From assembly GCF_000023445.1 (NCBI RefSeq), contig NC_012881.1:935501-999500 (forward strand): a stretch of 64,000 bases of DNA. Direction: 5' to 3'. The notes beneath the pieces were generated by a model that saw only the letters and a program-made list of their open reading frames with translations, was not told the DNA's origin and ran no database searches. Below are positions 1-8,253 of this stretch, in pieces. The DNA comes from Maridesulfovibrio salexigens DSM 2638. GTDB taxonomy: Bacteria > Desulfobacterota > Desulfovibrionia > Desulfovibrionales > Desulfovibrionaceae. The translations under genes and the position numbers were made by a program. The number at the start of each line of letters is the position of its first letter. The first letter of the stretch is position 1.

Positions 1-125
1 AATCCTTCATTGCAACCGACGTCGAGGAAGGTCTTGGCTGTAAGAGGCAGGATTTTTAATTGAGTGAGTTTGTTAAGTGAGTCTGAAGCACCCGGGCGAT
101 AAGGGAATGTTTGATAACCGATCAT
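1..125 (-). CDS. Partial class I SAM-dependent methyltransferase (N-terminus)
   Basis: An ATG at 125 on the minus strand follows a strong ribosome-binding site (GGAGAGGA), and the frame stays open to the window edge, giving about 41 codons. The residues end in FLDVGCNEGF, the glycine-rich motif I that binds S-adenosylmethionine in Rossmann-fold methyltransferases. The preceding stretch (PYRPGASDSLNKL) looks like a normal N-terminal cap. The substrate cannot be judged from this fragment. It lies downstream of the tautomerase gene on the same strand but 256 bases away and past a possible terminator, so it is probably a separate transcript. Confidence 0.7.
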   Translation of the reverse strand, partial: MIGYQTFPYRPGASDSLNKLTQLKILPLTAKTFLDVGCNEG

Positions 126-327
126 GTCCTCTCCAAGATAAGCTGGCTATAGTAAGAATATGTTTCAATATATTGATATGTTGAGTTTTTATGTGTAGTT
201 TCTTTATCGTAAAATATGAATGTAATTTATGTCAATCATGGTTGCGTTTTGAGGTGTGTATTTACGAATAGGCGCTTGAAGAGCATGAATGATAGATTCT
301 ATTGGATAGTGGGATTGGTAAAGAAAT

Positions 328-357
328 AATCCCCAGCTGGATAATCTTGCCGGGGAT
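328..357 (-). terminator. Possible terminator after the tautomerase gene
   Basis: An imperfect hairpin with ATCCCC and GGGGAT arms lies just past the tautomerase stop. On the minus strand it runs into TATTTCTTT, a weak U-rich tail. The remaining bases from 126 to 327 are AT-rich and show no other recognisable structure. Confidence 0.4.
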
Positions 358-381
358 ATGTTGTTGGAATTATATGGAATT

Positions 382-576
382 TTAATCCGGATACTTGTCA
401 GAACAAAGCTTCCCGCCTGCCCCCCAGTTCTCCTTTTTCACTTCATCAATGACAACATATATTGATTCCACGCTGCATCCGGTGATGCGGGCGGTTTCTT
501 TGGAGAGCACTTCTACAAGTTCTCTTTTCTGTTCGATGGTTCTGCCTTCGAACATTTCTACTTTAATTACGGGCAT
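382..576 (-). CDS. 4-oxalocrotonate tautomerase family protein
   Basis: A 64-residue protein of the usual length for the 4-OT subfamily of the tautomerase superfamily. These enzymes use the amino-terminal proline, exposed after methionine removal, as the general base for keto-enol tautomerisation. The sequence begins Met-Pro-Val-Ile-Lys-Val and carries the typical FEGRT turn near residues 9-13. A clear AGGAG site precedes the ATG. It follows the hypothetical gene at 595-1080 by 18 bases and is probably the last gene of the molybdenum-cofactor operon. No aromatic-degradation genes are nearby, so the true substrate is unknown. Confidence 0.85.
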   Translation of the reverse strand: MPVIKVEMFEGRTIEQKRELVEVLSKETARITGCSVESIYVVIDEVKKENWGAGGKLCSDKYPD

Positions 577-594
577 TATTTTTCTCCTGAAAAT

Positions 595-1080
595 TTACCA
601 TTTAAAGTGATCTTTAACCCTGCAAAACAACCCCTTAATCTTTTCATCTTCCATCCATTCAACTTCCCCGATACGCATATAAAGGTGGTCGAGAAAGAAG
701 GGGATGAAACAATGATTAATCAACTTGGGGATGTCGGCAGGCATTTTGTCAAAATAAAAGCTGAATTCGTGCATGGCGAAATTTTCGTTCTGCTCGAATT
801 CAGCTGAATTTCGTAATGCAGTCAGCAATCCTTTGCGGGTTATGGGGCTGAAATCGAGTCGTCCCATGCGGTCGAGGATATCGTTGTCCGTTTCAATGGT
901 ATCGGAATCGAAGATGAAGGTCAGCACCAAATGTCCGCCTTCCTTGTCATCAAATATACCGATATTGAGTAGACCTTCACGGATGAAGCTTCCTTTGCCG
1001 AAGCGGTAGCGGAACGGGGCAAATCCGATCACGTTTTCATGGCATTTCTGCCTGATGATGTGCTCTTTGTCCTTGTTCAT
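595..1080 (-). CDS. Conserved-looking hypothetical protein
   Basis: A 161-residue soluble protein that I do not recognise. It has no signal peptide and no membrane segment. It is rich in Phe and acidic residues, and the segment VLTFIFDSDTIETDND suggests a beta strand followed by an acidic loop. A strong site (GGAGGGGGT) precedes the start. It lies between the moeA fusion gene (23 bases upstream) and the tautomerase gene (18 bases downstream), so it is very likely co-transcribed with the molybdenum-cofactor genes. A metabolic link is only an inference from position. Confidence 0.75.
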   Translation of the reverse strand: MNKDKEHIIRQKCHENVIGFAPFRYRFGKGSFIREGLLNIGIFDDKEGGHLVLTFIFDSDTIETDNDILDRMGRLDFSPITRKGLLTALRNSAEFEQNENFAMHEFSFYFDKMPADIPKLINHCFIPFFLDHLYMRIGEVEWMEDEKIKGLFCRVKDHFKW

Positions 1081-1103
1081 ACCCCCTCCGGCAAGATGTT
1101 GTA

Positions 1104-3038
1104 TTAGTATCCCAGACTTACTCCCGGTTTCATTCTCTGTCCGGTAAGGTCTGTGTCATAACCGCCCAGTTTGCTGATATCCTGTTTGACCTTATCAGAT
1201 TTTATTAACGCGAGCAGTGTTTTTATCCTGCGGTCTTCCATATGTTTTTGCGGAATGATCAGATCGTACCTTTCATGGGCCAGCGGCACGAAATCGAGAT
1301 CCAATGCCTTTGCTGCCGCAAAAATACCCAGCCCGCAATCAGCGGCTCCGGTAAGTACGTTGGCAGCCACGGCCATGTGGGTGAATTCTTCACGGTCATA
1401 ACCGAGAATGTCTATCGGTTTCAGGCCAGCTTTCTTCATGTGGTAGTCAAAGAGAATTCTGGTGCCGGCCCCGCGCTGACGGTTGATGAAATTAATATCA
1501 AGACCGTCCAGAGATTCAATGCCTTTGATGTTTTTGGGGTTGCCCTTGGGGACGATGAATCCCTGATGGCGGATGGCGAGGTTAACAACAGTTACATCCA
1601 TTCCGGGCAGGTATCTTTCGATGAATGGGAAGTTGAAGTCATTTGTTTCGGGGTCGAATAAATGTGTTCCGGCAAAAAGCGCCATATCATTTTTGAGTGC
1701 AGTAAGTCCGCCCATGGAACCGGCATGAGTCGAGACCAGACGCAGCGGATTATTTCCGTCCATGAGTATGTCGGCAAGCAGGTCGATGGTATTGTCGTGG
1801 CTGCCGACATGCATGAGCACCTTGTCCAGCTCGGAACGGCTGGAGAAAAGTTCTACATCCACGGTCTCATTAAGCTCAACACCTTCACTGTCCGCAGGAA
1901 CACGGGTGAAGCCCTGTGCTTTGGTCAGCGTGGTGATCATACCTGCACCTCGGGAAAGGGGGACACCGATATATTCATCGCCAACCTGTCCCACTGCCAG
2001 CCGGACGATTTCTTCCTGACCCATTTTGGAGGGGGTACGTCTCGCCAGTCTGACCTGTACTTTGTCTCGCTGCGGCTCATGTTTGCCTGCCAGCCATGAA
2101 ATAATCGGGGTGAGCACGTCTTCGAAGCAGACCACTGCGCTGACCGGGTATCCCGGTGCCCCAACCAGCAATTTGCCTTGTGCGGTTCCCAGAACAGTAG
2201 GTTTTCCGGGCATGACCGCAATACCGTGAACCAGCAGTTTTCCCAGTTTTTCAAAAACGATGCGTGTAAAATCCTTGCTGCCAGCCGAGGACCCGGCACC
2301 GACCACCACAATGTGCGAAGTTTTGAGAGCCTCTTCCACTGCAGCAGTGAGCTTTTCCTCACGGTCTTTGACCGGAGCGGTGAAGCTGAATTCTACATCA
2401 AGTCCGGCGGCCAGTGACTTGAATACCTGTGAGTTGGACTCGATGACTTCACCCGGGTTGGGGGTGGGGCGGTTTGCGAAGGGCAGAACCTCATCTCCGG
2501 TTGGGATGAAGGTCATGCGGATTCTTTCATAAACCTTAATCTCGTATATTCCGGCGGAAAGCAGCGCACCTATATCGAAAGCAGAAATTGTGTGCTTGCG
2601 CGGGAGCAGCATTTCCGTAGCTACAATATCTTCACCGATGCGGCGGACATGCTGCCATGGAAAGGCCGGTGCTTCGATCGAAATATTCTCACCTTCATCA
2701 ACAATATGCTCAATCATGATGATGGCATCCATTCCGTCCGGAAGCGGGTTGCCGGTATTGACCGCAATGCATCCTGCTTCCTTTTTAAGCAGCAGGGGCT
2801 GTCCTTCACGGGCGGTGAAAGTGGTGTCGCTTTTAACTGCATAGCCGTCCATTGCTGCCGAATGGTAGGTGGGAGAAGAGCAGCGGGCTATTACAGCTTC
2901 TGCTGTGACCCGCCCAAGTGCTTCGTGAACCGGAATAGTTTCGGTCTGTACCAGTGAATCGCGGTCAAGATTGTCCATGGCAGCTTTTACGGCTTCAGGA
3001 ACAGGAATAGTCTTCAGGTAGATATTGCGGTCACTCAT
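1104..3038 (-). CDS. MoeA fused to a periplasmic-binding-protein-like (LysR-substrate type) domain
   Basis: A 644-residue protein. Residues 1 to about 405 are a MoeA module (molybdopterin molybdotransferase, which inserts molybdate into adenylylated molybdopterin); visible signatures are NTGNPLPDGMDAIIMIEH, SAAMDGYAV and AGSSAGSKDF. Residues about 430-640 form a second module starting LRLVSTHAGSMGGLTAL, with INRQRGAGTR, which matches the type 2 binding-protein-like domain found fused to MoeA in many anaerobes and archaea. That domain may sense or deliver an oxyanion such as molybdate or tungstate; this is inference. It is 12 bases downstream of a stand-alone moeA, so the organism carries two MoeA versions side by side. 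AAGGA precedes the start. Confidence 0.9.
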   Translation of the reverse strand: MSDRNIYLKTIPVPEAVKAAMDNLDRDSLVQTETIPVHEALGRVTAEAVIARCSSPTYHSAAMDGYAVKSDTTFTAREGQPLLLKKEAGCIAVNTGNPLPDGMDAIIMIEHIVDEGENISIEAPAFPWQHVRRIGEDIVATEMLLPRKHTISAFDIGALLSAGIYEIKVYERIRMTFIPTGDEVLPFANRPTPNPGEVIESNSQVFKSLAAGLDVEFSFTAPVKDREEKLTAAVEEALKTSHIVVVGAGSSAGSKDFTRIVFEKLGKLLVHGIAVMPGKPTVLGTAQGKLLVGAPGYPVSAVVCFEDVLTPIISWLAGKHEPQRDKVQVRLARRTPSKMGQEEIVRLAVGQVGDEYIGVPLSRGAGMITTLTKAQGFTRVPADSEGVELNETVDVELFSSRSELDKVLMHVGSHDNTIDLLADILMDGNNPLRLVSTHAGSMGGLTALKNDMALFAGTHLFDPETNDFNFPFIERYLPGMDVTVVNLAIRHQGFIVPKGNPKNIKGIESLDGLDINFINRQRGAGTRILFDYHMKKAGLKPIDILGYDREEFTHMAVAANVLTGAADCGLGIFAAAKALDLDFVPLAHERYDLIIPQKHMEDRRIKTLLALIKSDKVKQDISKLGGYDTDLTGQRMKPGVSLGY

Positions 3039-3050
3039 GAGATTTCCTTT

Positions 3051-4292
3051 TTAAATTTTCCAGAGATTAACTGTGTTTCCGGCGTAAAATCCTTCGGTGT
3101 CAGCGGGGATGATCATTAACCCGTCAGCTTGGATCATGGTCTTGAGCAGGCCGGATTTTCCGTAAATAGGCTCAGCCAGAGGTAATTTGCCTTCGCGGTA
3201 GGTCAGCTTCATGCGTACGTAATCTTCACGCCCGGGCTTGGATACGGTATTACGGCCCAGTTCGGCCTGCACCAAAACTCGATCAGTACTGGAGAATGCA
3301 TTTGTCTGGCCCATAAGCTGGCGGATAAAAGGGACCACCAGAGCAAGCATAACCACTTGAACGGAGGTGACCTGTCCGGGTAATCCCAGCACTGGTTTGT
3401 TTCCAGCCCGCCCGAGGATGGTCGGCTTCCCGGGGCTGATTGCCACACCGTGCGCAAGTATTTCAGAATTCTGCATGGATTCAATCGCTTGTACTGTTAG
3501 ATCACGCATGCCCACAGAACTTCCACCGGAAAGAAGTACCAGATCGTTTTCGGCGATTGCTTTCTCAAGCGTATTTTCAAGTTTTTCCAGCTCATCGCGC
3601 ACAATGCCGTAATTAACAGCTTCTGCTCCCGCATCATTCACCAGACAGCGCAATGTGTGCGAGTTTACATCACGGATAGTTCCGACCTTCTGCGGAGAGT
3701 CAATCTCAACAAGTTCATCACCTGTGGAGATGATGCCCACGCGCGGTTTGCGGTGAATTGTAACATCTTTGATGCCCAGCGCCGCCAGCAGTCCAACATC
3801 CTGAAAGCGAACCTTGTGTCCGGCCTGAAATATTAGATCGCCTTTGGCAGCATCTTCGCCTTTGAGCATGGTGTGCTCACCCGGAGCGGATGATTTACGG
3901 ATTTCAATGGTTCCGGCTCCCAGTTCCTGAGTATGTTCAACCATGACAACAGCATCGGCTCCGTCAGGCAGGGTGCCTCCGGTGGGGATGGCAGCACATT
4001 CTCCGGGCTGGAGCTCAAAGTCGGGATTTTCGTCCACCTTAAGGGTGGCGGAGCATTCCAGATAAGCCGGGTTGCCTTCGGTTGCGCCGAAAGCATCGCG
4101 AGCGTTGACTGCATAGCCATCCATGCAGGAACGGTTGGCCGGGGGAAGGTCTTCCGGTGAGATGATATCTTCGCCAAGCACCAGTCCGCAGGCATCGGAA
4201 ATGGAAACTTTTTTTGTGCCTACCGCTGCAAAAGAATTCAGCAGGGCTTCAAATTCGACCCTGCTGATAATTTTAAAAAATTCGTGATTCAT
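3051..4292 (-). CDS. moeA: Molybdopterin molybdotransferase MoeA
   Basis: A 413-residue cytoplasmic enzyme of normal family length that catalyses the last step of molybdenum cofactor assembly. Visible motifs include RSCMDGYAVNARDA, PTGGTLPDGADAVVMVEH, ISTGDELVE, SGGSSVGMRDLT and HGVAISPGKPT, spanning the four MoeA domains in order. I placed the start at the ATG ending at 4292 because the codon before it is TTG and GGAGG lies about 11 bases upstream. mobB is 26 bases upstream and the MoeA fusion gene 12 bases downstream. The pair may be specialised, for example one for molybdenum and one for tungsten, but nothing in the sequence decides this. Confidence 0.95.
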   Translation of the reverse strand: MNHEFFKIISRVEFEALLNSFAAVGTKKVSISDACGLVLGEDIISPEDLPPANRSCMDGYAVNARDAFGATEGNPAYLECSATLKVDENPDFELQPGECAAIPTGGTLPDGADAVVMVEHTQELGAGTIEIRKSSAPGEHTMLKGEDAAKGDLIFQAGHKVRFQDVGLLAALGIKDVTIHRKPRVGIISTGDELVEIDSPQKVGTIRDVNSHTLRCLVNDAGAEAVNYGIVRDELEKLENTLEKAIAENDLVLLSGGSSVGMRDLTVQAIESMQNSEILAHGVAISPGKPTILGRAGNKPVLGLPGQVTSVQVVMLALVVPFIRQLMGQTNAFSSTDRVLVQAELGRNTVSKPGREDYVRMKLTYREGKLPLAEPIYGKSGLLKTMIQADGLMIIPADTEGFYAGNTVNLWKI

Positions 4293-4318
4293 CAATGGAT
4301 GCCTCCGGAGGGGCCGTT

Positions 4319-5023
4319 TTAATTCTTAATTGTAATTTCTATGTCTCCGGGGACATAGCCTTTGAGCTGCTTGAGCATGGCGGTAATTCCGGCGGAAAGC
4401 ATGTCAGCTACAAAGGGGTTGAATCCAAGCTCGACACCGTTACAGGTTACGGACATCTGGGTCTTCATGGCCTGACATCCTGAAACGCGGGCTTTCCCGG
4501 CAATGATATCAGCCACGAAATCCATACAGAATTCGCGTCCGCAGGCACCACAGTTAAGTCCCGGCAGGATGAATCCTTTATCCATGACCAAATCGGCCAA
4601 CTCTTCCAGAAGTTCATCGGAAGGCGGATTTTCCGGCGAACAGGCCGGAATCTGTTTCAGGGCCAGTTCAGGGTAAAATTCTTTGTCGTCGTTGTCTTCG
4701 CGGACCATGATCACCCGTGGCAGCCAACCGACCTTGTTGCCGCCTTCCATGACGATTACGTCAGCGTTCATGAGCGGAACCAGATCCTGAACAGTGCGTT
4801 CCTGTTTCCAGGAAACAAAGGACTCGCTGGGAGAGTATGCGGCTACACAGGATGCTATTTTCTTGTACTCCTCGGTGTCCGCACCTTCGGCTCCGTCAAA
4901 GCCGTGGTGGGAGTGTTTGAGCACCCCGACTTTGTAGCCTTTCTCTGTGAGTTTCTTGACCAGAGCAAGGCCCATTGTGGTTTTACCTGTCTTCTTTTTA
5001 CCAACTATGGCTATCGCTTTCAT
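4319..5023 (-). CDS. mobB: MobB-type GTP-binding protein with C-terminal iron-sulfur domain
   Basis: A 234-residue protein. The first 160 residues are MobB, which assists conversion of molybdopterin to its guanine dinucleotide form. The P-loop GKKKTGKTT and the motif VLKHSHHGFD are clear. Residues about 175-206 hold NCGACGREFC followed by a further Cys (VSGCQ), a C-x2-C-x4-C-x16-C layout typical of a small [4Fe-4S] domain. The frame is open further upstream into argB, but the ATG at 5023 has a good site (GGAGAA) and begins exactly at the MobB consensus MKAIAIVG. argB ends 16 bases upstream. Confidence 0.92.
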   Translation of the reverse strand: MKAIAIVGKKKTGKTTMGLALVKKLTEKGYKVGVLKHSHHGFDGAEGADTEEYKKIASCVAAYSPSESFVSWKQERTVQDLVPLMNADVIVMEGGNKVGWLPRVIMVREDNDDKEFYPELALKQIPACSPENPPSDELLEELADLVMDKGFILPGLNCGACGREFCMDFVADIIAGKARVSGCQAMKTQMSVTCNGVELGFNPFVADMLSAGITAMLKQLKGYVPGDIEITIKN

Positions 5024-5039
5024 TCTATTGTTCTCCGTA

Positions 5040-5924
5040 CTACCCGACAATTTCAGTGCCGATACCGTTCTTGGTGAAAAGTTCCAGCAAAACGCAGTTT
5101 TCAACCCGTCCATCAATGATGTGGGCTTTTTCAACTCCGCTGTGGACCGCTTCAAGGCAGCAGCTCAGTTTGGGGATCATGCCGCCTTTTGCAACACCGG
5201 AATCAATGGCTTCGGCAGCTTCCCGGCAATTCAGTGAAGAAATAAGATTCATATCAGCATCAAGCAGGCCCTGTACGTCGGTCAGCAAGTGCAGGCGTTT
5301 GGCGTTCATGGCTGCGGCAACAGCTCCGGCAACGGAGTCGGCGTTGATGTTGTAGGTGGAACCTTCATCGTCTACACCTACGGGAGCGATAACCGGAATG
5401 AATCCTTCGCTTTGCAGTGATTCGATGAGAGTGGTGTTGACCTTGGTCACTTCGCCTACCTTGCCGAGGTCGATAATTTCAGGTGCTTTGGTCTCGGACT
5501 CGATGACCAGTTCCTTTTGTTCGGCCTTGATAAGCATCCCGTCTTTACCGGAAAGTCCGACAGCCTTACCGCCATTCAGGTTGATCAGGTTGACGATCTG
5601 TTTGTTGACCTGACCTACGAGGACCATCTCGACTACATCCATGGTCGCTTCGTCTGTGACGCGGTATCCGCTCTTGAAATGGCTGTCGATGTTCAGTGCG
5701 CTGAGCATTTTTTGAATCTGCGGTCCGCCACCATGTACTACTACCGGGTTGATACCGATGTATTTCAGCAGGATGATGTTCAGGGCGAATGCTCGCTTCA
5801 GGTTTTCATCGATCATGGCGTTGCCGCCGTATTTGATGACGACTGTTTCGCCGTAGAATTCTTTAATGTACGGCAGCGATTCAATCAGAAATTTGGCCCT
5901 TGTAATATCATGTTCCATATTCAT
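5040..5924 (-). CDS. argB: Acetylglutamate kinase
   Basis: A 294-residue amino acid kinase that phosphorylates N-acetyl-L-glutamate with ATP in arginine biosynthesis. The family motifs are in order: [10 protein letters not shown] near residues 27-36, [10 protein letters not shown] near 60-69, [19 protein letters not shown], and the C-terminal [16 protein letters not shown]. The length matches the family. AGGAG lies about 11 bases before the start. It heads the minus-strand run into mobB and moeA. Linkage of an arginine gene to molybdenum genes probably reflects shared transcription rather than pathway. Confidence 0.96.
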   Translation of the reverse strand: MNMEHDITRAKFLIESLPYIKEFYGETVVIKYGGNAMIDENLKRAFALNIILLKYIGINPVVVHGGGPQIQKMLSALNIDSHFKSGYRVTDEATMDVVEMVLVGQVNKQIVNLINLNGGKAVGLSGKDGMLIKAEQKELVIESETKAPEIIDLGKVGEVTKVNTTLIESLQSEGFIPVIAPVGVDDEGSTYNINADSVAGAVAAAMNAKRLHLLTDVQGLLDADMNLISSLNCREAAEAIDSGVAKGGMIPKLSCCLEAVHSGVEKAHIIDGRVENCVLLELFTKNGIGTEIVG

Positions 5925-6048
5925 GTTCGGTTTTCTCCTGAAGCTTATTCTGTGCTTAAGCGGACATAGGCTCCGCGTGGCGTCCGCTATCTATAATTTA
6001 AAACTCGGGTGAGGGGAAGGGCGGGATTATTAGCTGCGTGATGGCATC

Positions 6049-6084
6049 AAAAAAGGCCGCACAGCTTGCAAGCTGTGCGGCCTT
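6049..6084 (-). terminator. Rho-independent terminator of the acetate-type transporter gene
   Basis: A 15-base-pair perfect hairpin (AAGGCCGCACAGCTT pairing with its complement around a GC loop) is followed on the minus strand by six T residues. It sits 27 bases past the transporter stop and about 125 bases before argB. Confidence 0.92.
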
Positions 6085-6110
6085 CATACTTTCATGAGAA
6101 GTGAAGTGTG

Positions 6111-6668
6111 CTATTCGCCGATGGGCAGAACGGTACGGCCGTACTGTTCGTTGATGACTTCAGCCATAGCGAGATAGAATGCGGATGCTCCGCAGACAAT
6201 GCCTTCCCATCCGGCAATGGTGCCGATGAAGTGGCTGCCGGTGAAATCGCGTAATGCAAGCAGGAAGAAAAGCACGGTCAGGGAGAAGAAGATGAACTGC
6301 AGCACTTTGTTGCCTTTCAGGGTGCCGACGAACATGAACAGGGTGAAGATGCCCCACAGGAGCAGGTACCAGCCCATGAATGCGTGCGGGGTTGGTTCTG
6401 CAAGACCCATCTTGGGCATTACGATCAATGCTACGAGGGTCAGCCAGAACAGGCCGTAGGAAGTGAAGGCAGTGGTTCCGAAGGTGTTGCCCTTCTTGAA
6501 TTCCATCACTCCGGCGATTACCTGCGCGATGCCGCCGTAGAAAAAGCCCATGGCAAGGATCATAGAGCTGATGGGGAAAAATCCTGCATTGTGGATGTTC
6601 AGCAGGATGGTGGTCATGCCGAATCCCATCAAGCCCAACGGTGCGGGGTTAGCGAGTTTTGATTCCAT
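6111..6668 (-). CDS. Acetate/succinate uptake transporter, GPR1/FUN34/SatP (YaaH) family
   Basis: A 185-residue inner-membrane protein with six predicted hydrophobic segments, the standard size of bacterial SatP/YaaH proton-coupled acetate channels. The family signature near the N-terminus is plain ([18 protein letters not shown], residues 7-24). A second conserved element is [13 protein letters not shown]. It is a single-gene unit with its own terminator and a 350-base upstream region shared with the divergent antiporter genes. Acetate is a usual product or substrate in sulfate reducers, which fits, but specificity is inferred only from family. Confidence 0.92.
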   Translation of the reverse strand: MESKLANPAPLGLMGFGMTTILLNIHNAGFFPISSMILAMGFFYGGIAQVIAGVMEFKKGNTFGTTAFTSYGLFWLTLVALIVMPKMGLAEPTPHAFMGWYLLLWGIFTLFMFVGTLKGNKVLQFIFFSLTVLFFLLALRDFTGSHFIGTIAGWEGIVCGASAFYLAMAEVINEQYGRTVLPIGE

Positions 6669-7020
6669 TTGTCTCTCCTAAAAATAAGTCTTTCAAAACA
6701 CACTTATTCCGGCTTTCCGCTGTCGGTGGGGCAGTGGAAAATGTGAGTGGTGGGTGTTTGGTGGAGTGTGGGTGTGTTTTGTGAATAGTGAACGCTCATT
6801 CAGCTAGATTAAAATGTGTTTAATTGCAAGCAATAAATTGCATGCAAAGAGTTTGGGTGTGTTTTCATTTGTTGTGCATGCAAAAGTGAATGTTTGACCA
6901 ATGAGTTTGAAGGCGCTCACGATTGAATTCCTTTGTTGTTCAGCGAAAATAGTTTATTGTGTTAGAGCATGGAATAAATATTATATCAGATTGAGCTTAA
7001 AAGGGAAGAGGGAAATTCGG
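6669..7020. promoter_or_regulatory. Divergent intergenic region with TTGCATGCAA-type repeats
   Basis: This 352-base gap separates the acetate-type transporter (minus) from the antiporter pair (plus). It contains TTGCAAGCAA (6824-6833), the perfect palindrome TTGCATGCAA (6838-6847) and GTGCATGCAA (6874-6883), plus a TGAA-N6-TTCA inverted repeat near 6789. The first two copies are 14 bases apart and the second and third 36. Such spaced palindromes suggest binding sites for a dimeric regulator, but none is identified. A G/T-rich stretch lies at 6720-6780. No tRNA or small gene is visible. Confidence 0.45.
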
Positions 7021-8232
7021 ATGACCGTATCTGCTTTGACTCTTATCACACTCGGATTGCTGTTTATGGTCGGTTTCTTAGCGGACACCATAGGCAGGAA
7101 TACCCCTATTCCCCGGGTTTCAATACTTATGGTTGCCGGATTTATGATCGGTCCGTCCGGATTTGATCTGCTCCCGGTATCCACCCAAAGCTGGATGCCT
7201 GTTGTTTCGGATATGGCTTTGGTTATGATCGGCTTTCTGCTGGGCAGTTCGCTGCAATATGCATCTTTGCGGCGCTCGGGCATGCTCGTGCTCTGGATTA
7301 CCCTCGGAGTTGTGGTAGCAACAGCTGTGATCGTTGGTGGAGGATTATGGCTGGCAGGTATACCCTTACCGCTGGCACTTATTTATGGTGGAATAGCCCC
7401 GGCGACAGCTCCTGCTGCTACTGTGGATGTTGTCCATGAAGCCAATGCCAAGGGACGTTTTACCGAAATTCTGCTCAAGATTATTGCCCTTGATGATGCT
7501 CTCGGCCTGATTGTTTTCAGTCTGATGCTGGCTGCGGCACAGATGTTGTCCAGCGCTGGAGGCGGAAGCCTTGAGACTTTGGCTCACGGGGGTAAGGATA
7601 TTGTTTTCGCAATTTTTGTAGGGGCTGTTTTGGGGGCCCCTATGAGCTATCTTACCGGATATTTGAAATCCGGTGAGCATACTTTGCTTGAAGCCTTGGG
7701 TATGGTTTGTCTTTGTGGCGGCCTTGCCATGTGGCTGGATGTTTCTTTCCTGCTGGCTGCTATGACCATGGGAATGGTGGTCGTCAATTTTGCTAAGCGT
7801 ATAGATTGCTCCTTTTATTCAATACGTTCTATTGAGTGGCCTATTGTTGTTCTGTTCTTCTTGTTTGCCGGAGTAAATATCGAAATTGAGCATATCTACG
7901 TCAACCAAAAGCTGATTATGTTCTATATCCTGCTGCGGATTGTCAGCAGGTTTATGGGAGGGATTTTTGGAGCGAAAAAAGGCGGCGAGAATTTGTTTTT
8001 CGGCAAGTGGATGAGTATGGCCTTGATGCCGCAGGCCGGTATTGCCCTGGGGATGGCGCTTACTGCTGCACACAGGTTTGAAGAATTTGAGGCGGTGGTT
8101 TCGGTAATTGCAGCAACCACAATATTTTTCGAGATTGCCGGCCCGATTTGTACTCGCTTTGCTTTAAAAAAGGTCGGTGATATCACTCCGGGCGAAAAAC
8201 GGAAGACTAAGCGGGAGGGGTGCTCTTTTTAA
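7021..8232 (+). CDS. Cation/proton antiporter, first of a tandem pair
   Basis: A 403-residue polytopic membrane protein with about 12-13 hydrophobic segments, of the monovalent cation:proton antiporter superfamily. The ion-site dipeptide is seen in ALDDALGL. In the neighbouring unwound helix, where many relatives have ATDP, this protein reads ATAP (APATAPAATVDVV), lacking the Asp that its downstream paralogue keeps. I start it at the ATG at 7021 because the paralogue starts at the same residue (VSALTL) and AGAGGG lies upstream; the open frame back to 6901 is unlikely to be translated. The second antiporter gene begins 22 bases after the stop. Confidence 0.88.
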   Translation: MTVSALTLITLGLLFMVGFLADTIGRNTPIPRVSILMVAGFMIGPSGFDLLPVSTQSWMPVVSDMALVMIGFLLGSSLQYASLRRSGMLVLWITLGVVVATAVIVGGGLWLAGIPLPLALIYGGIAPATAPAATVDVVHEANAKGRFTEILLKIIALDDALGLIVFSLMLAAAQMLSSAGGGSLETLAHGGKDIVFAIFVGAVLGAPMSYLTGYLKSGEHTLLEALGMVCLCGGLAMWLDVSFLLAAMTMGMVVVNFAKRIDCSFYSIRSIEWPIVVLFFLFAGVNIEIEHIYVNQKLIMFYILLRIVSRFMGGIFGAKKGGENLFFGKWMSMALMPQAGIALGMALTAAHRFEEFEAVVSVIAATTIFFEIAGPICTRFALKKVGDITPGEKRKTKREGCSF

Positions 8233-8253
8233 TCCTTTCAGAGGGGAGGGCAT

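Noticed and set aside
5023-5155. Upstream extension of mobB into argB by 44 codons
   Set aside because: MobB homology and the ribosome-binding site begin at 5023; the extension overlaps argB with no family support.
6901-7020. Upstream extension of the first antiporter by 40 codons
   Set aside because: The paralogue begins at the equivalent of 7021, and the extension contains no membrane-protein-like features or ribosome-binding site.
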